Assembly: GCF_052113225.1 (NCBI RefSeq)
Contig: NZ_JBFRCT010000002.1
Coordinates: 667,598-731,597, forward strand
Direction: 5' to 3'
Source: Pristimantibacillus sp052113225
GTDB taxonomy: Bacteria; Bacillota; Bacilli; Paenibacillales; Paenibacillaceae
Length of the DNA: 64,000 bases
Positions 42,120 to 50,624 of the stretch are shown here, piece after piece. Within the stretch, counting starts at the first letter, position 1, and each line of letters opens with the position of its first letter. A model generated the notes under the pieces. It had not been told where the DNA came from and ran no database searches. It saw only the letters and a program-made list of their open reading frames with translations. Both the position numbers and the translations under genes were made by a program.

Positions 42120-42920
42120 TTGAAAAGCAACCACGAAATCGATTATTTCATTCATGGCGACGATATGCAGTTTGTAGAAATTGAGCTGGATCCTTCAGAG
42201 ACGGTTATTGCGGAAGCAGGAAGCCTTATGATGATGGATGACGGCATACATATGGAAGCGATATTTGGTGATGGCAGCGGTCAGTCTCAGAGCGGATTAA
42301 TGGGCAAGCTGATGAATGCAGGCAAACGGATTTTAACGGGTGAGAGCTTATTTATGACGGCTTTTACGAACGAAGGCTCGGGCAAGAAGAAAGCAAGCTT
42401 TGCTGCACCATACCCAGGAAAAATCATTCCGATCGACCTTCACGCTGTTGGAGGTAAAATGATTTGCCAGAAGGATGCCTTCCTCGCTGCGGCGAAGGGA
42501 GTATCTGTAGGCATTGAATTCCAGCGGAAGATCGGAACAGGTTTCTTTGGTGGAGAAGGCTTTATTATGCAGAAGCTCGAGGGTGACGGCCTCGCCTTCA
42601 TGCATGCAGGTGGCACGATTATCCGTAAAGAACTGAATCCGGGTGAAAAATTGCTTGTGGATACCGGCTGCTTAGTTGCCTTCACTCCTGGTGTTAATTA
42701 CAGTATCGAGATGGTGAAAGGCGTTAAGACCTTCTTGTTTGGCGGAGAAGGACTATTCTTTGCAACATTAGAAGGACCAGGCTCCGTCTATATTCAATCG
42801 CTGCCGTTCAGCCGATTGGCGAGCCGTGTATTTGCTGCGGCTCCTCGCGGCTTTGGTACAGGCGGCAAGGATGAGGGCAGCGTAGCTGGCGGCATTTTTA
42901 ACATGCTGAAAGGCGATTAA
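42120..42920 (+). CDS. TIGR00266/AIM24 family protein
   Basis: 266 residues. The glycine-rich beta structure with VEIELDPSETVIAEAGSLMMMDD, GIHMEAIFGDG, KIIPIDLH, GFIMQKLEGDGLAFMHAGG and FFATLEGPG matches the TIGR00266 (AIM24-like, tubby-like beta-barrel) family. Function is unknown in bacteria. A TTG at 42120 is placed eight bases after AGGAGG; TTG 42117 is the alternative. An ATG at 42066 would add residues unlike the family. The next gene starts 23 bases later. Confidence 0.85.
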   Translation: MKSNHEIDYFIHGDDMQFVEIELDPSETVIAEAGSLMMMDDGIHMEAIFGDGSGQSQSGLMGKLMNAGKRILTGESLFMTAFTNEGSGKKKASFAAPYPGKIIPIDLHAVGGKMICQKDAFLAAAKGVSVGIEFQRKIGTGFFGGEGFIMQKLEGDGLAFMHAGGTIIRKELNPGEKLLVDTGCLVAFTPGVNYSIEMVKGVKTFLFGGEGLFFATLEGPGSVYIQSLPFSRLASRVFAAAPRGFGTGGKDEGSVAGGIFNMLKGD

Positions 42921-42943
42921 TACGAATGATAGAGGAGATCTCC

Positions 42944-43300
42944 ATGCCATATGATTTTAACCGGATGTGGTTAACGAATAAATTCAATATTTTGGAACGG
43001 GTTAATAAAGGGATTCTTTTTCAAGATTTTGTGCGAGATCGGGAAGCCGAATTAAAGCCTATCTTTATGAAGAGAGATGAGTTGGTGCTCAAATTCCGCT
43101 CTCGAATGCAGGTGGTTATGGATACCATTCAAACGATGGCTGATGAGCAATTTGAACGAACACAGATTATTCGCGGCAAGGAACGGACAAATCTGGATAT
43201 GCTGCATCAATGCGCAGCACATTTTTCCGAGCATATGGGGCAAATCTTTTATATTGCGAAACAACAATTGAAAGAAGACTATATATCGACTTCAATCTAA
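42944..43300 (+). CDS. DinB-superfamily (DUF1572-like) protein, apparently shortened
   Basis: 118 residues. The C-terminal part (ERTQIIRGKERTNLDMLHQC, AAHFSEHMGQIFYIAKQ) resembles the metal-binding helices of DUF1572/DinB-like proteins, with H-x3-H and GQI. Homologues usually run to about 160-170 residues, so roughly the first 45 residues, including one expected metal-ligand helix, seem to be missing or replaced. GAGGAG is six bases before ATG 42944. It lies between the AIM24-like and NUDIX genes with short gaps. Whether it is active is unclear. Confidence 0.65.
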   Translation: MPYDFNRMWLTNKFNILERVNKGILFQDFVRDREAELKPIFMKRDELVLKFRSRMQVVMDTIQTMADEQFERTQIIRGKERTNLDMLHQCAAHFSEHMGQIFYIAKQQLKEDYISTSI

Positions 43301-43313
43301 GAGGAGCATGGCG

Positions 43314-43763
43314 ATGCAAAGACATACTCATCTTGGGGTATATGGCATATTGATTAGAGATAATAAAGTGCTTCTAATAAAGAAAAGCAGGGGACCTCAT
43401 ACAGGAAAATGGGATTTGCCAGGAGGTTCTATTGAGTTTGGAGAAGAGCCTTATCAGACACTTCTAAGAGAATTTGAAGAGGAGACTGGGCTTACTGATG
43501 TGCAGGGATCGATACTCGATTCCTTATCGTACACCATCATTTATCCTTATCGCGAGAATATTATGGAGGAGCTTCACCATATCGGTATCCTATATGAGGT
43601 TCGATTGCTAAAGAATGACGTGGAGCTCAAGACAGATGGGGATGGTCAAGACTCCCTGGGTGCAGCCTGGATCGATCTAAACGATATTCAACAATTTCCT
43701 GTAACTCCATTTGTAGAAAAAACTCTCTTTAGCCGCATAGACAATTCAAGTAAGTTTTGCTAA
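43314..43763 (+). CDS. NUDIX hydrolase
   Basis: 149 residues. The NUDIX box is clear: GGSIEFGEEPYQTLLREFEE then ETGL (G-x5-E-x7-REFEEETGL, about residues 36-58). It would hydrolyse a nucleoside diphosphate linked to another group; the substrate cannot be read. ATG 43314 has GAGGAG seven bases upstream, while ATG 43308 is too close. The 3' end overlaps a longer frame of pyrE but not its likely start. Confidence 0.88.
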   Translation: MQRHTHLGVYGILIRDNKVLLIKKSRGPHTGKWDLPGGSIEFGEEPYQTLLREFEEETGLTDVQGSILDSLSYTIIYPYRENIMEELHHIGILYEVRLLKNDVELKTDGDGQDSLGAAWIDLNDIQQFPVTPFVEKTLFSRIDNSSKFC

Positions 43764-43819
43764 ACTGTTCGACGGTGCAATTTTATGGTATCCAACTTTC
43801 ATGGAGAAGGGGACTATAT

Positions 43820-44356
43820 ATGGACAGAACAGAACTTGCAAGAGAGATTATCCAGACGTCAAGATTGACGGGAGAATTCAAGCTTCGTTCAGGAAAAACA
43901 TCGAATCATTACTTCGATAAATACTTGTTTGAATCCAATCCCGTAATTCTAGCTGCGATTGCTGAACAGCTTGCACCCCTTGTTCCTGAAGGAACAGAAG
44001 TATTAGCCGGACTTGAGATGGGCGGTATTCCGATCGCCACAGCACTTTCCTTAAAGACGGGTATTCCAGTGGTCTTCGTTCGGAAGAGAGCGAAGGAGTA
44101 TGGAACAAGCAAACTAGCAGAAGGTATGGATATTGCAGGCAAGAAGGTCTGTATTATCGAGGATGTGATCACAACCGGTGGTCAAGTACTGCTGAGTGCT
44201 GCCGATTTGCTTACTCATGACGCGGAATTGAAAGAAGTATTATGTGTCATTGAGAGGGACCCTGCCGGAAGAGCCAACCTGGAAGATGCGGAATTCGTGG
44301 TTCACTCCTTATTCAAGATGGAAGAATTATTTGAGTCTGAGGAAATAAGCCTATAA
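43820..44356 (+). CDS. pyrE: Orotate phosphoribosyltransferase
   Basis: 178 residues. The PRPP-binding motif is VCIIEDVITTGGQ (about residues 113-125); FKLRSGKTSNHYFDKY, GLEMGGIPIATALSL and FVRKRAKEYGTSKL are typical. It forms OMP from orotate and PRPP. The gene stands apart from any pyr operon here and no PyrR-type leader is visible upstream. The short, GLEMGGIP-containing type is found in several Firmicutes and may alternatively act on another base, so the substrate is likely but not certain. GGAGAAGGGG precedes ATG 43820. Confidence 0.82.
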   Translation: MDRTELAREIIQTSRLTGEFKLRSGKTSNHYFDKYLFESNPVILAAIAEQLAPLVPEGTEVLAGLEMGGIPIATALSLKTGIPVVFVRKRAKEYGTSKLAEGMDIAGKKVCIIEDVITTGGQVLLSAADLLTHDAELKEVLCVIERDPAGRANLEDAEFVVHSLFKMEELFESEEISL

Positions 44357-44358
44357 AT

Positions 44359-44404
44359 AAAGAACTGGCCCTACTCGTAACGAACGAGAGGGCCAGTTCT
44401 TTTT
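44359..44404. terminator. Bidirectional terminator between pyrE and mtnB
   Basis: AAAGAACTGGCCCT and AGGGCCAGTTCTTT form a 14-bp stem around a loop, with T residues on the plus side and A residues on the other side that read as T on the minus strand. It serves both convergent genes. Confidence 0.92.
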
Positions 44405-44415
44405 CTATCTTCTTT

Positions 44416-45066
44416 TTATTTTTTGCCGTTCAGCATTTCCCAGCGATACACGTATTCGAACAGGAATTCGAACGCTTCAATATGACGTTTCGCTTCGAAT
44501 GCATTTGCACCCCATGCGTAGATGCCATGTTTGCGAAGGATAATACCCGGGATCCGCTTGTCGAGACGCTCTGTTACTTCTGGAACGATACGAGGAATTT
44601 CTGCAAAGTTGGAGACAATTGGAATATCGATGTGAGCTTCCTCATCCCAGATGTTCAGTCCCTTGATCAGCTCAACGCCGTCTACGGGAACCGCTCTGCG
44701 CTCCCAGAACCACTCCGACATTACAGCACTATAAACGGAATGAACGTGGAAAATGGCTCCTGCACCTGTTAAACGGTAAATCTCATTATGAATCAACGTT
44801 TCAGCGGAAGGCTTTAGGTTTGTTGCTTCGCAGGCTTTGCCGTTCTTGTCTACGAACAGATAATCCTCTGGCGTATGTACGGTTTTGTCTTTGCCGCTTG
44901 CTGTAATGGCGAAATAGAATTCATCCGGCGTGAAGTCGCCTACACGTACCGACAGGTTGCCGCTAGTTCCGGCAAACCAGCCGCGAGAGGCGAATAGTTC
45001 TTTAACGCTGCGCAGGTCGGCGAGCGCTTGTTGTTTGTGTTCCAGCTTAATATCTGTAAAAGCCAT
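44416..45066 (-). CDS. mtnB: Methylthioribulose-1-phosphate dehydratase
   Basis: 216 residues, class II aldolase fold. Motifs: WFAGTSGNLSVR (about residues 31-42), IFHVHSVYSAV (zinc His pair), GVELIKGL, and IILRKHGIYAWG. It converts methylthioribulose-1-phosphate to the diketo compound used by MtnW. AAGGGCGG precedes the start on the minus strand. It is the last gene of the pro-mtn run; the next pathway gene, mtnD, which follows in B. subtilis, is absent here. Confidence 0.93.
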   Translation of the reverse strand: MAFTDIKLEHKQQALADLRSVKELFASRGWFAGTSGNLSVRVGDFTPDEFYFAITASGKDKTVHTPEDYLFVDKNGKACEATNLKPSAETLIHNEIYRLTGAGAIFHVHSVYSAVMSEWFWERRAVPVDGVELIKGLNIWDEEAHIDIPIVSNFAEIPRIVPEVTERLDKRIPGIILRKHGIYAWGANAFEAKRHIEAFEFLFEYVYRWEMLNGKK

Positions 45067-45067
45067 A

Positions 45068-45736
45068 TTAGACCGCCCTTTCTTTCTTCAGCTCATGCAC
45101 AATATCATGGAAGGTTGTGAATTCGGTATGCGGGAGTCCAAGCTCCTTGCATTTTTCCGTAAGATAGTGGCGAGAGAACACGGTGTCAGCCAGCTTAGCA
45201 CCTTCGAAGTCGGTTACACTGTCGCCGATAATGATTCGTTCGTATTCGCTTGCAGGGAAACGACGCATGATGGTTGTTTTACACATCCCGCAATCATTCG
45301 TACAATGTCCGTCGCAAGGATGCGGCCATGTAATCTCGATCTGTTCGCCGCTGAAATCACTGCCGTTGCAGTAGATATGATCCTCAGGAATACCGAAGCG
45401 GGCAAGAACGGGGAAGACAAAGAAGTCGATACCGCCGCTTGTCACGTAAAACTCAATTTGTTCATCCTTAGAATATTGAAGCAGCTCCGCGAAGCCGTCA
45501 CGAATCTGAACATTGTTGATGCCATACTCGATAACTTCCTGCTGCTTGCAAGTAGGGAGAAGGCGGAACATTTGGCCTACACCATCACGGATCGAGATTT
45601 TCTGAGAGAGTACATTAGTTGCAATCTCTTCCCAGCCCGGCGGGTTGAAATGCTTAATAATCGCTACGATATTATCGTTGACGGTGATGGTTCCGTCAAA
45701 GTCACAGAAGATGATGCGTTTCTTAGCTGTTGTCAT
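45068..45736 (-). CDS. mtnX: 2-hydroxy-3-keto-5-methylthiopentenyl-1-phosphate phosphatase
   Basis: 222 residues, HAD superfamily. The nucleophile motif is IIFCDFDGTITVND at the N terminus; VTSGGIDFFV and IGDSVTDFEGAKLAD (acidic metal site) are the later HAD motifs. CNGSDF and CHNCGMCK-like Cys text (HCTNDCGMCK) are typical of MtnX. The start overlaps the mtnW stop in TAATG and mtnB follows immediately. Confidence 0.93.
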   Translation of the reverse strand: MTTAKKRIIFCDFDGTITVNDNIVAIIKHFNPPGWEEIATNVLSQKISIRDGVGQMFRLLPTCKQQEVIEYGINNVQIRDGFAELLQYSKDEQIEFYVTSGGIDFFVFPVLARFGIPEDHIYCNGSDFSGEQIEITWPHPCDGHCTNDCGMCKTTIMRRFPASEYERIIIGDSVTDFEGAKLADTVFSRHYLTEKCKELGLPHTEFTTFHDIVHELKKERAV

Positions 45737-46956
45737 TATTCTTTAATCCCCCATGCATCAATTGCTGCTTGAAGTGCTTCATTACCTGGCTGCGTTGCAG
45801 CTTCGCGAAGTGGTACTCCGTTCATTGCTGCCGTAATCGCGCTGCGGAAAGCTTGACCACCAGCAGCTGTTCCCATTGGATGACCGTGGATGCCTCCGCC
45901 TGCATTCACGACAACATCGGTTCCGAAGTCACGCAGAATAAGTGGTACAAGTCCAGGGTGAATACCTGCCGATGGTACAGGGAAGCTTGTACGAAGGGTT
46001 GAGGACGGCGCGAGCAGCGCATCCTTAACAGCCAGATTCTCTTCCTTCGGCATAACAACAGAGCCATACGGAGAAGGGAAGAGAACTAGATCAGCCCCAG
46101 CAAGACGCATCAGCTTGCCGAGCAGCACGGAAGCACCGATTCCGTAATGAGGTGACGGGTAGAAGGCACCTGCAAGTGCAGGGTGCGCTGCAATTGGCAC
46201 ATTAATATCTGGATCCTTGCTCAGCTCATGCAGAACATCATAACCATAAGACAGGACGTTAAACAGCAGGGCATTAGCGCCTGCGGCAATCGCTTTGCGG
46301 GCTTGGCTTGCCAGCTGTGAAGTAGGGCCAGTAAGGTTAACGGCATAAAGCAGCTTTTGTCCCGTTTCCTGTTGTGCTTTACGAGCAGCCTCCATACATA
46401 CTTCTACACGCTTCTCAAGTGGAGTGAGTGGATTCTCGAACAGAATCTCATCATCCTTGATCAGATCAACGCCGCCAAGCGCCTGCTTGTAGAACTGCTC
46501 CTGCAGATTTGGCAGGTCATGGCCAACTACGGATTTGAAAATACTCATCAGAAGTGGACGGTCATGAACTCCAAGCAGCTGACGTACACCTTCTAGACCA
46601 AATTTCGGGCCAGGGAACGCAGATTGGAACTCTTCCGACACATCAAGGTCAATCAGCTTGATTTTGCCGTCCATTGACAGCTTGCCGAAGATGGTCACGA
46701 GCAGGGCAGGGATGTCTCGGCTGAAGTTGATATCCGGATAAGCGATTCGAATATCGGCATACCGTTCTCCGCCTGCTAGTTCATGAACATCAACGGATAA
46801 TACTTTGCCCAGATGCTTTTCCATCTCAGCTTTGCGCGCTTCCGGAAGCTCTGTCCAGCTGCCAACGGTCAGGCCAACAGCGATGGATAATGCTTTTTTA
46901 TCAAAATCCGCTTTCTCGTCATAGCTGCGGTAAGTTGCAACACACATTTGATTCAT
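45736..46956 (-). CDS. mtnW: 2,3-diketo-5-methylthiopentyl-1-phosphate enolase (RuBisCO-like protein)
   Basis: 406 residues, RuBisCO large-subunit fold. The N-terminal domain ends near residue 120; the barrel carries KFGLEGVRQLLG, DLIKDDEILFENPLTPLEKRV (the Lys that is carbamylated plus metal-binding Asp and Glu lie in GVDLIKDDE), AHPALAGAF and NAGGGIHGHP. It tautomerises the diketone before MtnX. The start codon shares a base with the proC stop, so it is translated from the proline transcript. Confidence 0.94.
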   Translation of the reverse strand: MNQMCVATYRSYDEKADFDKKALSIAVGLTVGSWTELPEARKAEMEKHLGKVLSVDVHELAGGERYADIRIAYPDINFSRDIPALLVTIFGKLSMDGKIKLIDLDVSEEFQSAFPGPKFGLEGVRQLLGVHDRPLLMSIFKSVVGHDLPNLQEQFYKQALGGVDLIKDDEILFENPLTPLEKRVEVCMEAARKAQQETGQKLLYAVNLTGPTSQLASQARKAIAAGANALLFNVLSYGYDVLHELSKDPDINVPIAAHPALAGAFYPSPHYGIGASVLLGKLMRLAGADLVLFPSPYGSVVMPKEENLAVKDALLAPSSTLRTSFPVPSAGIHPGLVPLILRDFGTDVVVNAGGGIHGHPMGTAAGGQAFRSAITAAMNGVPLREAATQPGNEALQAAIDAWGIKE

Positions 46957-47837
46957 TAGGATAACGTACTCCTTTCGATATCCGCTCCGATTTCACCGGC
47001 GCGTTCAGCGGAACGAAGCATGCCGCGTACGACAGCTTCTGTCAGTCTGCTCTCCGTCATCGATTCAATTGCTGCTTGAGTTGTTCCGTTAGGGGATGTT
47101 ACTTTACGTCTTAATTCAGCCGGTTCTTCACCTGTTGTACGCACCATCTCGGCTGCGCCAAGAACAGTCTGTACAATCAGATCTTTGGCTTGATTGGCAG
47201 GAAGGCCAAGCTTAGCTGCTGCTTCCATCATTGCTTCCATGAAGTAATAGACATAAGCAGGGCCGCTGCCCGATACGCCAACGATGGAATCCTGCAGGGA
47301 TTCTTCAACAACTGCGTTGATACCGATCGATGCGAACATGGTTTCTGTCAGCTGACGCTGCTCGGCCGTTACAGAACCCGAATAGCTGATGCCCGTAACG
47401 CCAAGACCAATCGTGCTTGACGTGTTCGGCATAGTCCGTACAATCGCTGCAGGTCTGCCGAGAACACGCTCCATGGAGGAGATCGAGAATCCGGCGATGA
47501 CGGAAACGATCAGCTGATTGTCCGAGAGCAAATGTTTAATCGATGAAATCGCGCTAACGGCATCTTTTGGCTTCATGGCCAGAAAAATAATATCTGCATC
47601 TTGAAGGAACTGCTCATTGCTCGAGCCGTTCAATACGGTTTGAATACCGTACCGTTCAGTGAGCTCATTCAAGCGGTCAGCATTTTGCCGGTTGAGCATA
47701 GAAATTTGTTCAGGCTTAGTAAGCTTCTGATTAATTAGACCACGTACAATTGCTTCTGCCATCGAGCCTGCACCGTAAAAGCTGATTTTCAAAGCTTCGA
47801 CATTAGCGCTGGCATTTGTTTTTTCCATAGATAACAT
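46956..47837 (-). CDS. proC: Pyrroline-5-carboxylate reductase
   Basis: 293 residues. N-terminal Rossmann motif ISFYGAGSMAEAIVRGL, then VRTMPNTSSTIGLGVTG and the C-terminal signature DSIVGVSGSGPAYVYYFMEA and VTSPNGTTQAAI. It makes the final reduction to proline. The ATG at 47837 on the minus strand is preceded by GGAGGG seven bases away; a start eight codons earlier lacks a site. It lies between proA and mtnW. Confidence 0.95.
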   Translation of the reverse strand: MLSMEKTNASANVEALKISFYGAGSMAEAIVRGLINQKLTKPEQISMLNRQNADRLNELTERYGIQTVLNGSSNEQFLQDADIIFLAMKPKDAVSAISSIKHLLSDNQLIVSVIAGFSISSMERVLGRPAAIVRTMPNTSSTIGLGVTGISYSGSVTAEQRQLTETMFASIGINAVVEESLQDSIVGVSGSGPAYVYYFMEAMMEAAAKLGLPANQAKDLIVQTVLGAAEMVRTTGEEPAELRRKVTSPNGTTQAAIESMTESRLTEAVVRGMLRSAERAGEIGADIERSTLS

Positions 47838-47868
47838 ATTGTTTCCCTCCAACCTATTCACTGTATCT

Positions 47869-49119
47869 TTAACCCCGGATTTGTCCGTTGCCGTAAACCC
47901 GGAATTTCGTTGATGTTAGCGCAGGTAAGCCCATTGGGCCGCGAGCATGGAGCTTCTGTGTGCTGATGCCAATCTCTGCACCAAAGCCAAATTCGAATCC
48001 ATCTGTAAAGCGGGTAGAGGCGTTATGATAAACAGCTGCCGCATCAACTTCCATCAGGAACCGCTCAGCATGAGCAGCGTCTTCGGTTACGATACATTCC
48101 GAATGTTTCGTACTAAACTTACGGATATGGTCAAGTGCCTCATCTAAGTTTGCTACAATACGAATATTTAAAACATAATCGTTATATTCCGTCGCAAAAT
48201 CCTGTTCCGTCGCAAGCTTCACCTGAGCAATGCGCTCGACGGCTTGTTGATCACCACGTAATTCAACATTTGCGGCAAGGAAACGATCAGTGATTTGAGC
48301 TAAATGGCGTTCGGCAAAAGCTTCATGCAGCAGAAGCGTCTCCATCGAGTTGCATACGGAAGGGCGCTGTACCTTTGCATTAAAGGCAATTTGTTCTGCC
48401 ATATTATAATCGGCGCTTTCGTCCACAAATGTATGACAGATACCTGCGCCAGTCTCGATTACCGGTACCGTTGCACTCTCTACAACGTTACGGATCAGAG
48501 CCGCGCCGCCGCGTGGGATAACCACATCAAGCAATCCGTTCAGCTTCAGCATTTCGTTAACAGACGCACGATCTGAATCTTCAATGAGCTGAATAGCATC
48601 TTGAGGCAGATCCGTTGTTGTGAGTGCATGACGCAATACTTCAACAATACGGCGGTTCGATTCAAGGGCAGCAGAGCCGCCGCGAAGCACAACGCAGTTG
48701 CCAGTTTTGAGACATAGGCCAACCGCGTCAACCGTCACATTCGGACGAGCTTCATAGATCATTCCGATTACACCAAGTGGTACACGTGTTTTCTCTACAC
48801 GAAGGCCATTCGGACGATCGAATTGCTCGAGCAGCTCGCCAACAGGATCAGGAAGGTCAATCACTTGCCGCAAGCCTTCAGCAATTCCAGCAACCCGTTC
48901 TTCATTTAAAGCAAGACGGTCGAGCAGGGAAGGACTTGTGCCAAGCTCCCGTCCGCGCTCCAGATCTTTACCATTTGCTTCAATAATAGAAGCCTGATTC
49001 GCAATAAGGGCATTAGCCATAGCTGCAAGAGCTGTATTTTTCTGCGCGGTTGTCATTTTGTTCATGACACTTGCGGCTGCTTGCGCAAGTGTTGCTTTTT
49101 GTCTCACTTCGCTAGTCAT
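47869..49119 (-). CDS. proA: Glutamate-5-semialdehyde dehydrogenase (gamma-glutamyl phosphate reductase)
   Basis: 416 residues, aldehyde dehydrogenase fold. Motifs: IGMIYEARPNVTVDAVGLCL, VVLRGGSAALESNR, the active-site region QRPSVCNSMETLL with the catalytic Cys, and GRGPMGL-like text near the C terminus (HARGPMGLPALTSTK). AAGGAGG lies eight bases before the chosen ATG at 49119; an earlier in-frame start would overlap proB. Confidence 0.95.
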   Translation of the reverse strand: MTSEVRQKATLAQAAASVMNKMTTAQKNTALAAMANALIANQASIIEANGKDLERGRELGTSPSLLDRLALNEERVAGIAEGLRQVIDLPDPVGELLEQFDRPNGLRVEKTRVPLGVIGMIYEARPNVTVDAVGLCLKTGNCVVLRGGSAALESNRRIVEVLRHALTTTDLPQDAIQLIEDSDRASVNEMLKLNGLLDVVIPRGGAALIRNVVESATVPVIETGAGICHTFVDESADYNMAEQIAFNAKVQRPSVCNSMETLLLHEAFAERHLAQITDRFLAANVELRGDQQAVERIAQVKLATEQDFATEYNDYVLNIRIVANLDEALDHIRKFSTKHSECIVTEDAAHAERFLMEVDAAAVYHNASTRFTDGFEFGFGAEIGISTQKLHARGPMGLPALTSTKFRVYGNGQIRG

Positions 49120-49153
49120 TCTAAATTCCTCCTTAAATAAACTCATAAATCGA

Positions 49154-50260
49154 TTATCGCAGCGATACCCACTCATCACGATGGATGACTTCAATCCTGC
49201 CAACATCAACCCTGCGCTTTACTTCTTCGGTGCTAAGTCCGGCGACCGCCTGAATCTGCCAGGCTTCATAGTTCACGACACCACGACCAATTGTTTCGCC
49301 CGTAAGGCTGGTTACTTCAACGACATCTCCGGAATGGAAATCTCCCTGAATTTCACGAATGCCTGCTGGCAGAAGACTTTTACCGCCAACAAGCAGGGCA
49401 TGCTCAGCACCATCGTCGACAACGATGCGTCCATGAGGCATGGAGTGGAAGCCAAGCCATTGTTTCTTCATCGGAAGACTATGTAACTGGGTATCAAAAT
49501 AAGTGCCTTTGCCAACGCCATCAATAGCTGACTGTAGGTCGCCAGGCTGTTGCACTTTCCCGATAAAAGCTCTGACTCCGCCTCGCATGGAGATACGTGC
49601 AGCTTCAATCTTGGAACGCATGCCGCCGGTACCTACAGCTGATCCAGCCCCGCCTGCGAGCTGCATAATCTCTTCTGAGATTTGATCTACCCGTTCGATC
49701 TTAACGGCTTGTGGATTTTTACGAGGATCTTCTGTATATAAGCCATCCATGTCTGTAATCATGACCAGCTTGTTAGCTTTCGTCATGGCAGCGACGAGTG
49801 CGGACAGCTTATCGTTATCACCAAACTTCAGCTCAAGCTCATCGGTAGCAACCGTATCATTTTCATTAATAATCGGAATAATGTGCAGGCGAAGCAATTC
49901 TTCAATCGTCATGAGTGCATTTTGGATTCGTTTCCGGTTGGAAAAGTCTGCCCGTGTCAGAAGAATTTGAGCGACACCAATGCCGTACTCTCCAAAGGCT
50001 TCTTGATAAGCCTGCATGAGGAGCGCCTGGCCTACTGCAGCAGCAGCTTGCTTCTCATGAACGAGTTTTGGTCTTGAAGCGTATCCGATTTGGCGGAACC
50101 CCGCAGCTACTGCACCGGAGGTTACGAGAATAAGAGGGCATCCTTGCTTATGAAGCGCAGCGAGCTCAGCAGCGAAATAGGTGATTTGCTCGCGGTTAAG
50201 GCCGCCTTCTTCTGATGTTAAGGAGCTGCTGCCGATTTTGACAACGATTCGTTCCGACAT
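49154..50260 (-). CDS. proB: Glutamate 5-kinase with C-terminal PUA domain
   Basis: 368 residues. The kinase domain (residues ~1-255) has VVKIGSSSLT, VTSGAVAAG, INENDTVATDEL and FGDNDKLSALVA; the last ~80 residues are a PUA domain (GRIVVDDGAEHALLVGGKSLLPAGI). Feedback inhibition by proline is usual. The ATG at 50260 has GGGATGAG just upstream; ATG 50278 is possible but lies right after the T-box terminator without a site. It is the first gene behind the T-box leader. Confidence 0.94.
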   Translation of the reverse strand: MSERIVVKIGSSSLTSEEGGLNREQITYFAAELAALHKQGCPLILVTSGAVAAGFRQIGYASRPKLVHEKQAAAAVGQALLMQAYQEAFGEYGIGVAQILLTRADFSNRKRIQNALMTIEELLRLHIIPIINENDTVATDELELKFGDNDKLSALVAAMTKANKLVMITDMDGLYTEDPRKNPQAVKIERVDQISEEIMQLAGGAGSAVGTGGMRSKIEAARISMRGGVRAFIGKVQQPGDLQSAIDGVGKGTYFDTQLHSLPMKKQWLGFHSMPHGRIVVDDGAEHALLVGGKSLLPAGIREIQGDFHSGDVVEVTSLTGETIGRGVVNYEAWQIQAVAGLSTEEVKRRVDVGRIEVIHRDEWVSLR

Positions 50261-50285
50261 GTTCTCATCCCATTTCATGGCAAAA

Positions 50286-50529
50286 TAAAAAGACCTTCGT
50301 CCTGTAAAGGACGAAAGTCTATAGCTTCCGCGGTACCACCTTTGTTGACCGAGCTAACACACTCGATCCATCTCAAGCCTCATAACAGGAGGCGCTGTCC
50401 AGCTCTCGCCGGCCGCTCGGGGGTTGGATTCAGCAAGGAGCCGAGGCAAATCTTGCAGCCTAATGAATTTGCTCTCTGTTCACGGCCATTCTCGCTTACT
50501 AGTCCCGTCATCACGTTACATCTTTAGTT
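50286..50529 (-). promoter_or_regulatory. T-box riboswitch leader of proBAC-mtnWXB
   Basis: On the minus strand the leader contains an AGTA-type box (GACTAGTAAGCGAGAA), a distal-loop GCTGCAAG (GNUG-like), the conserved T-box AGGTGGTACCGCG (50331-50343) and a terminator pairing GACTTTCGTCC with GGACGAAGGTC before a T run (50286-50320). In the specifier region, GAATCCAACC offers CCA (proline) at 50427-50425, overlapping TCC (serine) by two bases; the proBA context favours proline. Uncharged tRNA would promote read-through. Confidence 0.92.
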
Positions 50530-50535
50530 AATGTT

Positions 50536-50564
50536 AGCATATCATGATCAAAGATTGCTGTAAA
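50536..50564 (-). promoter_or_regulatory. Sigma-A promoter of the T-box leader
   Basis: On the minus strand TTTACA (50564-50559), a 17-base spacer and TATGCT (50541-50536). The start would be near 50529, giving a leader of about 250 nt up to the terminator. Confidence 0.6.
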
Positions 50565-50582
50565 GCAAGGCAAACGCCATAT

Positions 50583-50622
50583 AAACAGGCAGCAGACCGG
50601 GGATTTACCGATCTGCTGTGCC
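50583..50622 (-). terminator. Terminator after mtnE
   Basis: On the minus strand CAGCAGATCGG pairs with CCGGTCTGCTG (G-U tolerated), followed by CCTGTTTAT. The short T tract makes it weaker than others here. It lies between mtnE and the T-box promoter. Confidence 0.6.
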
Positions 50623-50624
50623 TA

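Noticed and set aside
44930..45772. A 280-codon plus-strand frame across mtnX
   Set aside because: Antisense to mtnX, which carries clear HAD motifs; the frame lacks a start site and recognisable sequence.
45736..46956. Carbon-fixing RuBisCO
   Set aside because: The gene lies between proC and mtnX and has the sequence features of the MtnW-type RuBisCO-like protein, not a carboxylase.
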